A DNA stretch of 64,000 bases from Lateolabrax maculatus (GCA_031216445.1 CM062213.1:5853501-5917500), one strand, 5' to 3'. Counted from the stretch's first letter, positions 46,641 through 59,639 are shown. A program made the numbers and translations. Notes: a model not told the origin generated them from the sequence alone.

Positions 46641-47532
46641 TTCTGCTACACTGGTTTTAGATTTATTTTTTCTTTTAATGTTTTGCGTACTTAATTGGTA
46701 CTGTAGAACCTCTGCCCATGTGTTACCATTAGTTTGACAGCACTGTGTTCCCGGGAGCCAACATAAACAGAGACTCAGTGGATTTGTGTACCACGGTGCT
46801 CATCTGTATGGTACCATACCACTTGAGCTGGCCTTGTTGTTGTTACATATTTGTTGTTAGTATTGTTTTCCATATTTACTTTATATCACTTATTTGCATT
46901 TGTTCATGAATCTTACTAGGTTTCCCCTCTTGGTGCTGGGGCTTGATGTAACCTGACTGTCTTTTGACCCCAGGAACTCTTTAACAGCTCAAAAAACATA
47001 TGTAACATTGTTTTATTTTCCTTCATGACTCTTTTGATGATTGTTTATGAATATAATTTTGAAACTGAAGGTATGATTCAGAAGTCTTCTACAGAGACAC
47101 ATTACTTCTGTCAAACATGGTTAAATACAATGGATTTTCATCTGCTCTAAATCTGTCATTGGTGTTGACAGTACTTTTTATCGCAAATAAATGTATTTTG
47201 ACTCCTGCTGTTGAAGTTTTATAACAGTTTGTTCTAACATAGAGGCAGCCCTCCCTGCAGTCTAATTGACCCCAAACATTAGGAACAACAGTATAACTGA
47301 ACTTTTTTTTTGTCTGTAAATGACCTTTTTTGCAAACAAAAGGAATAGACATATTTGTAAGTGTAAAGCCCATATAACACACATCATAAAATACAAAATA
47401 TGTCTTTATTTAGAGCAATGACAATGCTTTATGGTCAATATATTGTCACCTTTATCAAGCCCAGTTTGTGGCAAAGGAAAGGGTTGTTGCTTAAACAATT
47501 TTCAACATATTAGATTTTAATTAGGTGAAAAT

Positions 47533-47535
<3 letters not shown>
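46641..47535. other. Anonymous DNA
   Basis: AT-rich with GCAAATAAATGTATTTTG near 47183. Reverse octamer ATTTGCAT near 46893. No called element. Confidence 0.5.

Positions 47536-47593
<58 letters not shown>
47536..47593. repeat. (AT)29 microsatellite
   Basis: Uninterrupted 58-bp AT run, the longest simple repeat in the window, with cruciform potential. Confidence 0.97.
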
Positions 47594-47596
<3 letters not shown>

Positions 47597-47628
47597 AAAG
47601 GGACAAAAATTGGTTGCTTTTGGAATTA

Positions 47629-47650
47629 TCATTATTATTATTATTATTAA
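47629..47650. repeat. (ATT)7 microsatellite
   Basis: Pure trinucleotide run shortly after the AT repeat. Confidence 0.95.
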
Positions 47651-47899
47651 GCTTACAGCAGTGGGATAAAGTACAACCAATCTCAACACAACACACTTGA
47701 TTAAAGAAAACACATCCATGTGATGGATAGAGGGATCAGTCAAGTGGAAATCAAGTTTTGATCACAACCTTAAAAATCCTATACTTCCACAACCACCTGC
47801 CTTGCACTGAGCCTCCCAATTCCCTGCTAAATAAAGCTAATGTCTCCCCACAAATAGTACAGCACATGCACACACACAGTCCTATTGTTTCCTCTGCTG

Positions 47900-48120
47900 T
47901 TTTCCCAGTGCATTTTATGTAATAGAGGGGGGCCTGACTTTGATGGAGCAGGTGATTTTAGGCTGTGCCGTTAGCAGCGGAGAGATAGAATATCTTCCTA
48001 AGGCCTACGGATAGCACTTTTTATGAGCTGCTCATTGCTAGAACTACATCAACCTGTCCAAGGCCACGACTACACCGGGGTCTTTAACACCATGCCTCCA
48101 TTACCCACCTCTATCATTCC
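47900..48120. promoter_or_regulatory. Weak candidate regulatory block
   Basis: Complex, repeat-free sequence with CATTTTATGTAATAGAG near 47912 and GTGATTTTAGGC near 47951. Texture only. Confidence 0.25.
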
Positions 48121-48333
48121 CTCTATCATATAGGCCTAGTTCGTTTTTTTCTCTCAGTGTGTTTGTGTATTTTCATAAGGAGAAAAAGACATTTATTAAA
48201 CCAGACGAATGAGATAAATTGGAATGTGCTGCTTGTAATTGTTTTCCATTTTATGCTAAAAGAGGTGACCATAGCAAATGGTCTATATAAAACAAATGAG
48301 CCGGTCCACATGACAACACAAAGACATGAAGTA

Positions 48334-48490
48334 CATGCACACACTTACAAATGCACTCACACTCACACACACTGATATGACATACAGTAAAACAAGGGGA
48401 AAAGACAACTGCTTAAATAGCCAAGTGCACTCTGGTCAGCCTGTGCAGCTTCACACTTCCACACACACACACAAACTGACACACACACGG
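48334..48490. repeat. Interrupted CA-rich low-complexity patch
   Basis: Several CA runs at 48334-48374 and 48459-48489. Confidence 0.85.
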
Positions 48491-48887
48491 CCAGTCACCT
48501 TTTTACCGGAGATCAGTAGTCGGTTTTGGCATTTAACATTACCATCAGCTCTGCCTGCTTCATAAAACCCTTCCCTAACCTCACAACCACCCACTTACCA
48601 TCATCACAGTGCTCTGCTTGCTGACCCCAGATCACTACATCAGTAATATTTCACCCTTAGATCAACACATCCACGATAAGGCAGGTGGGGGGTTGAGAGG
48701 AAGGGAGATAGAAGAAAAAGATGTGGAGGATGGGATGCTATATCAACAGCAAAGCCAAATTATTGCCAATCAGATTTTATTCACAGCTCAACTGCTAGAC
48801 AAATTGCAGCTCATGCCGTTTGCCATGGGTCAGGGCACTGCGTAATTTCATTTTAATAAGTCATTTTCCAGGGTGGGATGACACTGC

Positions 48888-48907
48888 AACACACACAAGT
48901 ACACATG

Positions 48908-48939
<32 letters not shown>

Positions 48940-48953
48940 CTCACACTCACACG
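48888..48953. repeat. (CA)n microsatellite, interrupted
   Basis: AC run of about 11 units at 48908-48931 with flanking imperfect CA repeats. Confidence 0.95.
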
Positions 48954-50338
48954 TGGCCTCACACTCAGATGTATCACCACCCTCTCGCACAAACAAGACC
49001 GTGTGATCATGTCTTGGGGGTTGATATTTTATGGGGTGAAAGAATTGGATACACCGGCAGTGATCTTGAAAGTGACTTTAGTTTGAGAGAAGGGCAATAC
49101 ATATGAAATGGAAACAGGATTGAAAAGGTTACACAATATTTTTCTCTCTCTCATTGTCTTCATTGTATTTGTATTTTCTTAATTGACCATCAGAAAAACA
49201 GGATAAGAAAAAAACAATGAGGACATGGAAAACAAGAAAAAAGATATTATTACCTACCACATATATTTTTATAAATTGGTTTATTTTGAATACAAATTCT
49301 AATATAATAGACTTTTACTAAAATTATAATTTTCACTCAATTTCCTCAGTAAAAAATACTGAAAAACAAATGAGCATCACACTGTGAAACTGCAGGAACT
49401 ATGAATGCATACCAATACCAAATTGTGCCGGTGCATAAAACTTGCCAAGATTTTGACTCGGGGCATTTGATTTTTTTAGAGATTACTCTGCACCCATCTG
49501 CTCCATTACAATTCTCCACAAGGTGTGAGTTGAGGCAAATTGATTGGATTAATACATATCTGGGCAAATAAACAACTTGTGCCTTGGGGGGCTTTCTGTG
49601 CAGCATTTCTTTAGAACTCCTCAGGAATCAAAGGCGCTAATATCAACGGCTGCCATGTGGAATAGCATCAGGCACTCATGAAAATGCAAGTCCCATATAT
49701 ATCAACATCAAGAAGAGACCTGCGAGAGTTACCGTGTCAGTGATGAGATGTACAGTCAAATCAAATTCCCGGTGCTGCAAAAAAAATCACTTCTAAATAG
49801 ACCATAAAGTCTTGATAAAAATGTGCACTGGATTCAAAGGCTGTTGCGCTGGCTGCCTGTCATGTTCATAACTGGGTCTTTGAAGTCGGCTGTCAGTGGT
49901 TGATGCTGAACCATCTTCAGAGGTGCGTCAGTGCTCTCCCTCCTGTTCTTTCAAGTTCCCCTCCAGCGGCCAGTTTGTGGGGTGATGTTCATTCTGAATG
50001 TGCAGTTGCTGCTCTGGAGATAGGGCTGGTCAATCCTCCTGTCAGAAATATCATCCTCCTAGCAAGGCATGTTTGCGTAAAGTCTAGCCATCCTCAAAGA
50101 GAATGGAAGTCTGGAGGCGTAGTCAGTGGGGTGCAAAACACAGGGTTTCCAGACACAGAATTTTAATGTACTGTATTTCTGTTACTGGTTTCCATATTGA
50201 AGAAGACTTTGGAAAAAAAAAACACAAAAATGAATTATTTTGTGCACACTGGGAAAAGCAGTACACCAAAGCTCATCAGACCTACAGTATACAGTCATAT
50301 ATAAACCAAATTCTATTCTATCTGTTGTCTGATTCTAG
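48954..50338. other. Anonymous DNA
   Basis: AT-rich. 49560-49760 is more complex and could be a weak regulatory block. No repeat family assigned. Confidence 0.45.
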
Positions 50339-50495
50339 TTCCCATTTGCTTCCCACGGAATATTCTGAATTACTTATGCTCTACGAGAACCTATACACGG
50401 GATATTTGATCCTCGAAAAAGAGAAATACTGGGTCAGCACAGTCAAGCATGACGTCCAGCACAAATACCACCAAGTCAGGAAGATGCAGTCCGGG
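50339..50495 (+). CDS. Candidate 157-nt internal coding exon, unidentified
   Basis: Preceded by a pyrimidine-rich TATCTGTTGTCTGATTCTAG (acceptor at 50337-50338) and followed by GTGAGG (donor at 50496). One frame is open throughout: HLLPTEYSELLMLYENL, then TGYLILEKEKYWVSTVK, then HKYHQVRKMQSG. It is helical-looking, rich in Tyr, Leu, Glu and Lys. I cannot match it to a family. Upstream sequence remains open in this frame to 50103, so the splice acceptor is not forced. Confidence 0.28.
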
Positions 50496-51029
50496 GTGAG
50501 GAAGTGGAGATAGCAGCGTAACTAAAGATACAGCCTGCAAGTAGGGAGCAATGGTCCTCAATAGATAGAGAGCCCTAGGGCCAGGAGATAGGCCCAGAGC
50601 AGTAGAAACATTTGTGACAAAATGGCTGACATTATCTTTTAATTAGATTCACACTGTTTACTGGCTTGTTTGTACTCTCATTTATACATTACCGATATAG
50701 CTTTTCTTTATCACATGTACAGGTTGTACAAGTTGATGGGGATGGTGGTGTTGTAGAGACTGTGAAGAAGCAACACTCATTCTACATTTTCTCTAATATA
50801 ACTGAACCCTTTCAAATAACTTTCTATTTTACATAGCCAACCAACTGAGCAACTGAATGATAACTTCTGCACAACTCAAGAATTTTTTAACAATCTAATT
50901 GCTCCAGAAATACCAGAGAAGGCAGAAGGCAGACCAATTGATCTTTGTGAGCTGTAGCTTATGTGGGAGGTAGAACTTCACAAATTCACTCCTCCAGTTC
51001 ATATGAAATATCCTATAATGTGATGTATG
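50496..51029. other. Anonymous DNA
   Basis: No recognisable feature. Confidence 0.5.
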
Positions 51030-51240
51030 CACACATACATCAATTTAATGGAAGATGCAAATTTCCTCATTAAAGACGGAAGCACGAGTCCCTCTTACAC
51101 AGAGTCTATCCATAATTAGCTTGTTCCCCTCACTGGCCCTGAAGCATTTACTATAATACTGTCTGAGGCCAACAAGCTCAGTTAGCCTCTGTCTCAGTGC
51201 CCCGTATAATATTATAAATGCTGCTAAGTTGGGCAGCTAT
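51030..51240. promoter_or_regulatory. Candidate conserved non-coding element with POU octamer
   Basis: Exact octamer ATGCAAAT at 51055-51062, TCATTAAAGACGG near 51068, CCATAATTAGCTTG near 51109 and ATAATATTATAAATGCTGC near 51205. Repeat-free and complex. Inferred enhancer. Confidence 0.42.
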
Positions 51241-51659
51241 ACTTTCAGAGATACTATACAGCAATTTAAGCTGTGCATTTTGTAAGATGTATTAGGCAGA
51301 TTGGTGTCTCAAGGGTTCCAAGCAGGTGAAAACAGTTTTCTCCTTTTCTGTTTTTTGACTTATTCTCTCATTTTTTAAGCAAAATCAAAGTCACAGCCAT
51401 TATCTCCACACCACTTTTGTCATCACAACACTTATTATGCAAGATAACAAGAGAAAGACTTGACAAAAGGGGAAAACATCAAAGCTGCTTAGAAAAACCA
51501 AAACACAAAAAAAGTAGATTTTTTTTCTACCCTGCACAACAGAAATGTGATTCATCTCTGCCTCCGCTCTTTCTGCTGTTTGTGACACTGAGCGTCTGCG
51601 GATTGATGCCAGTTGGGGCATAAATTCACATCAGAGGCATTTACATAACTACACTTGTA

Positions 51660-51830
51660 TTAAGGAATTGTTCGACTGTACTTGTTCGCGTTCTTGCTGA
51701 GTTTTAGATTATCTCTCATTTTTGTACAGTAAATATGAAGCTACAGCCAGGAGATGGTTAGCTTAGCAAAATTCTCATCCACTTCTCGGCAAGAAAGTGA
51801 AAAAGGTATTTCTCAGAATTATTCCTTTAA
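51660..51830. mobile_element. Short second copy of the fold-back TTAA element
   Basis: Ends TTAAGGAATTGTTCGAC at left and GAATTATTCCTTTAA at right, which are inverse complements with mismatches. CTTCTCGGCAAGAAAGTG pairs with the left-arm segment around 51683-51705. The middle (ATATGAAGCTACAGCCAG, GGTTAGCTTAGC) matches the right half of the copy at 5954-6410 in inverse orientation. The element is 171 bp because the centre is deleted. TTAA at both ends. Confidence 0.8.
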
Positions 51831-52646
51831 AATTTGGCTCGGCCATTCAATGAGCCAATTCTCAGATTTGGATGTCTCTGAGGACTTTGTTGGGGTTGGA
51901 AATGTTTGAATTTTGATTTCAGGTTTAAAACATGTTTGTTGTCAACTGCATACATTTTTGTCACTTAAATAACACAGTCACATTCATGTTAGTACGTAGT
52001 CAGTTGATGAGATTTTCACTGCAGACCAACAACATAAAAAACTGTAAAAAAAAAAAAACGGTAAAACTGCCCCCAAGGCATTTCAAAGTACTAAAGTCAT
52101 CCTAAATTTCTGCTTCAGTTGCAGAACTGTACTCACATTTTGGATCACTTTTGCTAACCAAAAAAAAAAAAAACTTGTAAGCGAGACAGAAAAATGCAAA
52201 CAGATGGTTTTTCATTGCGGTTTTAAACAACAGGCTTCCTATTATAGGCTATCATTATAGGCTATTTACATGTTTTTTGTTCAGACTCGTTGAATCCGCC
52301 ACTGTTTGCATCTGCTTTGCAGTCTTCTGCTTAGTCTGTCTCCCCACAAGCTGTTGTGTGATTGGGGTGAGTGCTCATCTACTAAGACATTTTAGATCTT
52401 TCATTGACAATATCCTTGTTTACTTCTGCTGGTTCCATGTTCCTGTTAACGTTCTGTCCCCAGGTCCCTTTTCACTTTAAACACAGCAGTGGTGCTCATT
52501 CACTTTCTTATGTAAAACTATGTTCAGCTGTTGGCCGATCTCATCACTGTACTTAAAATGTACATCATGTCTCCATCCTGTCCGGACTTTACACGTATAT
52601 ATATTCATTTAGTCTGTCTCCACTGCGGAGGTGCCGTGGCCACATT
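51831..52646. other. Anonymous DNA with A-runs
   Basis: A-runs near 52048-52060 and 52160-52173, and a 13-bp tandem pair (ATTATAGGCTATC/T) at 52241-52266. Nothing else recognised. Confidence 0.5.
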
Positions 52647-52684
52647 CATGCGTCTTCATACCTGTCGAGGTATGAAGATGCATG
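52647..52684. repeat. 17-bp hairpin with 4-nt loop
   Basis: CATGCGTCTTCATACCT (52647-52663) and AGGTATGAAGATGCATG (52668-52684) pair along all 17 positions, with a single G.T wobble, around the loop GTCG. Confidence 0.95.
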
Positions 52685-53859
52685 GGATATTTGGAATAAT
52701 GGTTGTGGGTTAATGAAAAAGACTCGGAGGACCCTGAGTGTGCTGAATGGAGGTTAGGTTTTTGATTGCATTTTATCACTACTTTAATAACTGTCAGATG
52801 TGCTGAGACACAAGAATATTCTCTACTGCTTTTCTTGTAGAGATACATTTTCCCTAACCCTCTTAATTCAGAGGATGTGGGGTCACATGTGTTTCAAAGC
52901 AATTGTTTGAGACAGTCTTGAAATTTTTATATTTTTTGATAAAATATATGCACTTTGAATTACACACACTCACACCTTCAGTTGAGCACACGAAGCGCCC
53001 TTGACGAGGTCAGTCCTTTCACAGCTTATAGGACGGGGATTCCGGATGAATTTTTTTGCATTTCTTTTGGTCAATCTGGGATTCTTTAGTACTATTAAAT
53101 AATGCATTTTTTCTGCATGTGGTGAAGGGATAAAGTGGCTCTTAACGTGAGCTCCCACCCAATACGGGGCTCTCCCTGTCAGGGGCCAGGTGAGCCGCCT
53201 ATGAGCACGCCACCGTCGCTGTGGAGGTAACTTTCATGCTCCGCTGGGCAAACATTTTCCAGGTCACATTTTTCAATTACACTGAGAGGCAGGTCCCACA
53301 GGCAACCAACCCCCCAGCAACAACCACCCAAGCAGACACACACACACACACACTTCCACACATGCACTCACATAAACAGACTAACCTCCTCACCCTTCCC
53401 CCTTCCCCATGCCATTCCCACACACAACCCCACAGTCAGTGTTTAGCAACACAGCATCTTCCCTTCCACCGCAAATCCTCTGAACACACAAACACAGCTC
53501 AGATCTTGGGAGAAAGGGCAAAGTATGTTAATAAGGCCGACTGTAAAACCCTCCAAGGAGACTGCAAAAAACATATAGAACATGTTGACATTGTGACGAC
53601 AGGGTTTTTGTCCCAAAAATGTCAATGCACATTAAGCTATCTACTTAATCACATTCAATAAATTGTTGACCAAATTAAGTTAGAGGTAAATTGTCCATCA
53701 GCGGCAAGACACAAGACCCTTTGCTCTATTAAATCTGTCAAGGTTCCTCAAGTTCAGCATGAGGTGTCTCTCTCCTTATCTGAAGACTTTGAAGTCTCTC
53801 CCTCTGTCTGTTGCCTCAGGCGTGTGGTGAGATATGAGGAGAGTCTGCTTCATCTGCCT
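52685..53859. other. Anonymous DNA with CA-rich patch
   Basis: (CA)n at about 53335-53352 and a wider C/A-rich stretch to 53490. A 146-codon frame here is mostly translated CA repeat and is rejected. Confidence 0.5.
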
Positions 53860-54010
53860 AATGCTGCTTGTGTAGCTAATAGTCCAGAAAACACTGCTCT
53901 GTGAGGCCGCACACGAGCACTTTAAATGATTCATCTTTGGCTGTCACCAAATGAGAGCTTGCCACGCTCTGCCACTCTGCCACTCATGATCCAACCAATC
54001 TGAAGGTGTT
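53860..54010. promoter_or_regulatory. Weak candidate regulatory block
   Basis: Complex sequence with GTAGCTAATAGTCC near 53872 and TTTAAATGATTCATC near 53921, then a small CTCTGCCA tandem. Texture only. Confidence 0.25.
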
Positions 54011-54350
54011 AGGGTGGTTGGCAGGGTTTAAAGGGTGGCTGAGAGTTATGTCTATTGAGGAGACTTATATATTTAAGGGTATTTGAAGCAACTTTGAGCG
54101 ATTCTATTCTATGATTTGATCAGCTAGTCTTTGATAAAGCGACTGATATTTCATATTCTGCTTATTTATCAACAAATCCTGTTAAAAGACCAAAACCAAC
54201 GATCAATTACTCCTACTAACAAGTCTTAGTGGCTTAGTGGCATTCAACAAAAGCCTACAGCTGAGGCTGATAGGAATCTCCTTAGTTTAGCAGGTTATTT
54301 GATGAATAACCAAAGTATTGAACTAAGGGACATTTTGACCTGATTATGTT

Positions 54351-54590
54351 GCTAGAGGAAAAGTCAAAGGATCAGTAAACAATTTATTCTGAGGGGGACA
54401 TGAAAGTCTGTACCAAATTTAATTGCAATCTGATGCTTGTCGAGATTTTTCATTTAAAAATGCAAAAGTCACCCTCATGGTGGCCCCACAGGAAAAGTCA
54501 CAGGATCATGGAATTCATTACAATACATCATCTGGGGACCATGAATGTCAAAATACAGGTTAGATGTTGAGACATTTCAGCAAGTCACTA
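54351..54590. mobile_element. Teleost interspersed repeat with two diverged internal units
   Basis: Two units about 135 bp apart share AGGAAAAGTCA (54356 and 54490) and GGGGAC(C)ATGAA (about 54394 and 54534). Words such as TGTACCAAATTTAATTGCAA, CACCCTCATGGTGG and GTTGAGACATTTCAG belong to a repeat family common in teleosts, probably the repeated 3' region of a LINE; the class is from memory. The copy is truncated and diverged. Confidence 0.65.
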
Positions 54591-57500
54591 GTGTTTGCTA
54601 AAAATGTATCAGTGAGAGCGACATGTTCCTTTATTATGTCGAACATTATGTTGAACATGCGCACCAAGTCACAGATGACCCCAACAAATATACCATTTAC
54701 TCTTGTTTGACTTATTACTAAAAACTACAGCGCCCAGCTGTGTTTAACTGTTTATTTGAAAACTAAAAGTATGTCATCGTGACCTGTTATTGACTCACAT
54801 TTTCAGGAGGAACAGTGAGCTTGGAGCTGAGAGCCACAGACAGGCTGGAGAAGTGGGAAAGCACTGAGAGAAAGACTAGCACATTGTTGATTTTGATCTT
54901 TGATAACATCAGACTTATCCTTTAAAGCCATGCACATTAATCAACATTTCTGTAAATGTGCCATCTGTAGCCAGCTGGATATCTTTGAACTCTAATCACT
55001 AGGCATGACTTTAAAACCGTCCATGAGTCAGTGCCTTTTAAATCCTCATGAGAAGCTGACTGCTGATACATTAATGCACTTGCACAAACAACATGAAGGT
55101 TGTTTCACACAAACAAATGTGAAGGCACCACACACTGGTACAGACAAAACAGCATCAGATAAATTAAAGATGGCAGACGGATCAGATATCATAAAATAAT
55201 ATTAAGGCACACTCAGAACAGAATAACACATCAGCAGAGCAGCATGTAGGCAAACTCCACATTTTTAAATCTTTCTAGACAGTGAGATCTAAAAATGACA
55301 AGTGAGATCAAGAATATTATGTGTAGCTGGTACACCTCAATTTAATTCATGCCAACAGAAAAAATGGCCAATGCTGAGCAATGAGTCGTGGTGTTGTGTG
55401 AGACTATGCAGGCAGAGAGGACGGGACTGCGGGCTACCTGGAACCGAGCCAGGGACACTTGGTCACCGGGGTCAGAGCAAGTTGGTATTACTGGTGAAAG
55501 CACACAAAAATGCACACAAGCATGCACAATCACAGACACACAGTTCTACAAAAAAAAAAAAACAACACACAGTACGATTAAAAAGCATGATTAAAAACAG
55601 TGGAACTGATAACATTCCCGGCTATTTACACGAGCACACATGCAGAACATCTTTGCCCTCCTCCCTTCATTGTGCTCTTGTGGTTAATCTTGTTCGGCAG
55701 CATGATGATTATGATAAGTCTTGCTGTAAAATATAAATGCAAATTCACAAGCATCTTCCCTGACAAACCTCTTGGCAAGAAAGCGTCATTATATTCTCTC
55801 AGCAGAAGGAGAGGAACATTTTTAAAAGAAAATACATTAAATCGCAGACATTATCAATTTCATTTCTGTCATCCACCAGATTTTGTCATACTCTCATCCA
55901 TCTGTTTCTGTGTAGTATTATGCATGTGGACCCATCAACACCAGCAGCACCCCTGGGCACCACGGTGTCATACCTGCTGAGTCTCCCTGAAAACACCTGC
56001 TGCCTCTCATCCTAAACGTGGGCAAGACGTGTTGAGCGTTGGTGTTTTTTAGAACTGTATCTCGACTAAAATGTCTGTTGACAGTCATCTGCACTCCAGT
56101 ACGCTAGGTTTGTCACAGGACAGGTGTCTCAGCACAGATAGTGTGGAGCATCAGCACCACACAGGAGTGTTAATTAGACACACCAACAATAGCGTCCGGG
56201 GTGCTGCGACTGACGTATGAAACTCCCACAGCGATTAGCACACACCAAAATGTTTTGACTCTGACAGGGTTTTTGTCCCTGAGTGCACCTGAGTGACTAT
56301 CACAGAGATGAGTTTGGAGAGATTTAGAGACAGATCGGCCTGCAGGACGAAAACGTACATATAAGGAACATGAAATTCAAGCTGGAAAACAATGTAGTAG
56401 TGTCAATCAGAAATGAAAGGTTGTTTAAAGAGAAAGAGAATTGTTTAAAAAATAAAGAGAAAGTGAAAGCTGTGACAGTGAAAAATGATATCCCTGATCC
56501 AGGTGATAATGTATAATAAATGCAGGCAAAGTTCCTGCGATAGACTGATTCATTCTTCATCACAAGGGAGGCTGAATACACTGGGGAGCAATCTGAGCAA
56601 GTGCTTGCTCATTTACTTTTCCCTTAACGAAGCAGGGAAAGCATGCTACACAGCCTCCCATATGGAAAACAGGAACATTTGGACCATTGAATAAATATGC
56701 TGCATGCAAAACTTAAACTACAAACACTCCAACAAATTAGTCTACTATTTTAATAGTAAAATACACATGTGCAGTAATTTTACTGCAGTATTTCAGACTT
56801 AGGAGCATGTTCAAGCTACACATAGTACACAGCAACACTATTTCTCATTATAGTATTTACATATGAAGCTCACACTCCTTGTTACACCCTGTGCAAAAGA
56901 CATACTAAAGCAAACATGTAAAGCACAGGGTTGCAGCTCACAACACCCAACGTCAATCCCGCCAGATCCAACAGCTGCTAATTGAGTAGCAGTAAGTGAA
57001 TAGCCAGAGGAGGGAGGATATTTTTAATTACACACCACATCTCCGTTGCTACGGGGACGAGAGGACACAAGTCACACCAACAGGGTGAGATGGAGATGAA
57101 GTGAAATAGAAGAGGGGGATTGTTGGATGGCATTCTCATCAGCTTCTTTCTGCTGAAATGATGTTTACCTTTCAGTAAACAATCATCTTTACACACGGTC
57201 ACACACACTCTGACACACACACCTCATCCACACCAATCACACTGAGCACAGAATCATATTGTTCAGGCTGTGGAATAGCTGCCCTTCAATACATATGGGC
57301 CCTGCACACCCCTTTCATATGCCACATTACATGCTTTGCTGGTAATAACTATAACTCTGGTCTCTGGTTTCTCTATTTGTTGCTGGCAGAGTATTGGGGA
57401 GATACAACAGCATGCTCCATGACTGCTTAATCACAGAAAGTCATGTTTCGTAGCGCATCGCATTGTGATGGGATCTGAGGCACGGTTGCCTTGCCCTGTT

Positions 57501-57611
57501 TTTTTGTACGATTCTGCTCCCTCTTTCACAATGCCTCCAGATTAGTAGTCAAAAGCATACATCGGCAACAAGAGCACTAATCCAGTCAGTTAGTTCACCT
57601 GCAGATCCTAA
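54591..57611. other. Anonymous DNA
   Basis: Includes A13 at 55550-55562 and short CA patches. No recognisable exon, RNA or repeat family. 56160-56280 is complex but short. Confidence 0.5.
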
Positions 57612-58109
57612 TCCTTTGACGCCACGACCAAACGCGTGAAATGTGTTGCCGCAAATGTGCAATTTTTCCTGTACGCCAGACTTTCCAAGAGGGGTGGGGT
57701 CATGTCTCTTTTTCGTTTTCTCTGCTACTTATTCGAATCAGAAGAAAAAGGTGCAGAAGGCAGGTTTGCCGTGATCTCTACCCCATATGTGATGAATTTT
57801 CAAATTCCTCTTAGCCATAAAATTGAATCTATCAAGTCTCCAGCGCACCCACTGCCCCCTACATTTCTCACTCCGAACCTCTCCTCCCTTGAGTTTTATC
57901 AACTAACACAATCGGAGTTCTCTGTGAGTTGGGACAGTTAGATTATCTATGGGGGAGATTTAGATAAAGAAAAAATGACTCCAGCTTTACCTAAAATGAC
58001 CTTAGATATTTCTAGTTTACTTTCCAATTCTACAGATTCAAAACAAGAGAGGACTATTAAATGTAAGCATTATATTGGAAGGCCATGCGCCGCATCAGAC
58101 ATAAGCTAG
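57612..58109 (+). pseudogene. Possible decayed reading frame with one internal stop
   Basis: One frame stays open for 165 codons apart from a single TAG at 57939-57941. Before it: SKRGGVMSLFRFLCYLFES and HPLPPTFLTPNLSSLEFY. After it: GGDLDKEKMTPALPKM and SKQERTIKCKHYIGRP. Composition resembles protein more than simple repeat. I see no domain, start context or splice logic. It could be an old retroelement or gene fragment, or chance. Confidence 0.2.
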
Positions 58110-59639
58110 ATATGCCCTGCCTTGACAGATGTAGCTCATATCCAGCCAGGCTCCATACAGACTAATCCCTATTCAAGACTGGAAGGTCAGCACAAGGCTA
58201 AAACTGCCTTTCACTCACAGCAGGGCCGAGCACAACTTGCCAGGGTTAGCTCTAATTGCGAGGTCCACATCACTATACTTTTGCAAAACACTTTTGGAAA
58301 ATGTTTTCTTGCAAGAAAGGTATTGAAAGGTGCATGTTTGAATAGTATGTACTCTCTGCTCTCAGGACTGAAGTAAAATCATTTTGACTTCACATACCTG
58401 ACATCATCTCTGCTGCCCGGATACAGTGAACCCAGGGCTCAAAATGAACAAGCTAGGAAAGTGCTTTCCAGCTCTGTAGTGCACTGTATAAGACTGTAAG
58501 AGCTGCAGTACAAATCACTAAACCCAAACTCAATATTTCAGGGTATTCTGAGCTGCCGAGTAGGAATCAAGTGTATTTTCTTTCATATTTTGTGAAATTA
58601 TTAATGTTCTCCCTTCAATTAATAATTTGGGGACATTGATTAACACAACAGCAGCAATCCATAATCCCATAAATTATATACAGTAAATGGGATGTCAAAG
58701 ATAACACAGTGCTGTGTGTAACAGCCAAACCCCATATATGTTATCATATATCTCATTTTAAAATCAAAATGCACTTGACTTTCACTAACTAAGACTGCTT
58801 GCACAGGCGAGGATGGATTTTGTGCCTCATCACTTACATTATGGAGAGATCTCTTAATGGCCGGTATTACAGGAAAATCATCAAAATCTGTTTCAATTTA
58901 TGAAGGCACCTGACAACTGTTTAAAGAAAAGAAATGTGAATCTATAAGGGAAATGTTCAAAAACATCTCAGAAAAACAAAGAATCAATCTTTAAATCTCT
59001 GAAAAAAAACCATTTGTTCTCTCTTTCTAAAGTTAAATTGCCAGTATCTCTACAAATTCACAGTTTGATTGGTGTCCACTGGTGCACATCTTGTATCAAT
59101 TCCTGTTCATTCATCATCATTTCATCGTTTCGCTACAAAATACCAAAGCCATTTACTTCTTGTATAGGCCTACTAAATGCCAAAAACAGTATTATATTAT
59201 TATAAAGTATAGTGTATATGTTGTTGGCTTTTAAAATATAGTATGGAATAGGCCCACATGTAAGAAGTCCTGAAACTGTCAAAAGAGTGAAAGAGAAGCA
59301 GACAAAAATAAAGGAATGAATGAGATTAACACTTAACACTATTAATGTTTGCCCGAACACTGGATGCTCCTCTCTAACTGTCACATGAAAAAATGTAAAA
59401 CATGTACAGTAACTATAATGTAAGCTACTGTATAGGGTCTCATCTCTTATTGCAATGTTTAGAAAAATAATTTAGCTCTTTTTGTGCATTGAGTGCTGCG
59501 TACTTTGTACTCTTAATTTTCTCTCTAACTATGCTGACCTTAGAAAGTGACTTTCTATCCAAAAGTGCCAATAAACTGCTCTACCATACACTCCAATTTG
59601 TTCTATAACTCTAGTTATTTAGGATCAAATAATGATAGG
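58110..59639. other. Anonymous AT-rich DNA
   Basis: No recognisable feature. Confidence 0.55.

Noticed and set aside
53221..53661. 146-codon plus-strand frame
   Set aside because: Much of it is translated CA repeat (THTHT) and adjacent low-complexity DNA.
57481..57660. tRNA-like or snRNA-like words near TTCGAATC
   Set aside because: No paired A and B boxes at proper spacing and no cloverleaf arms could be drawn.
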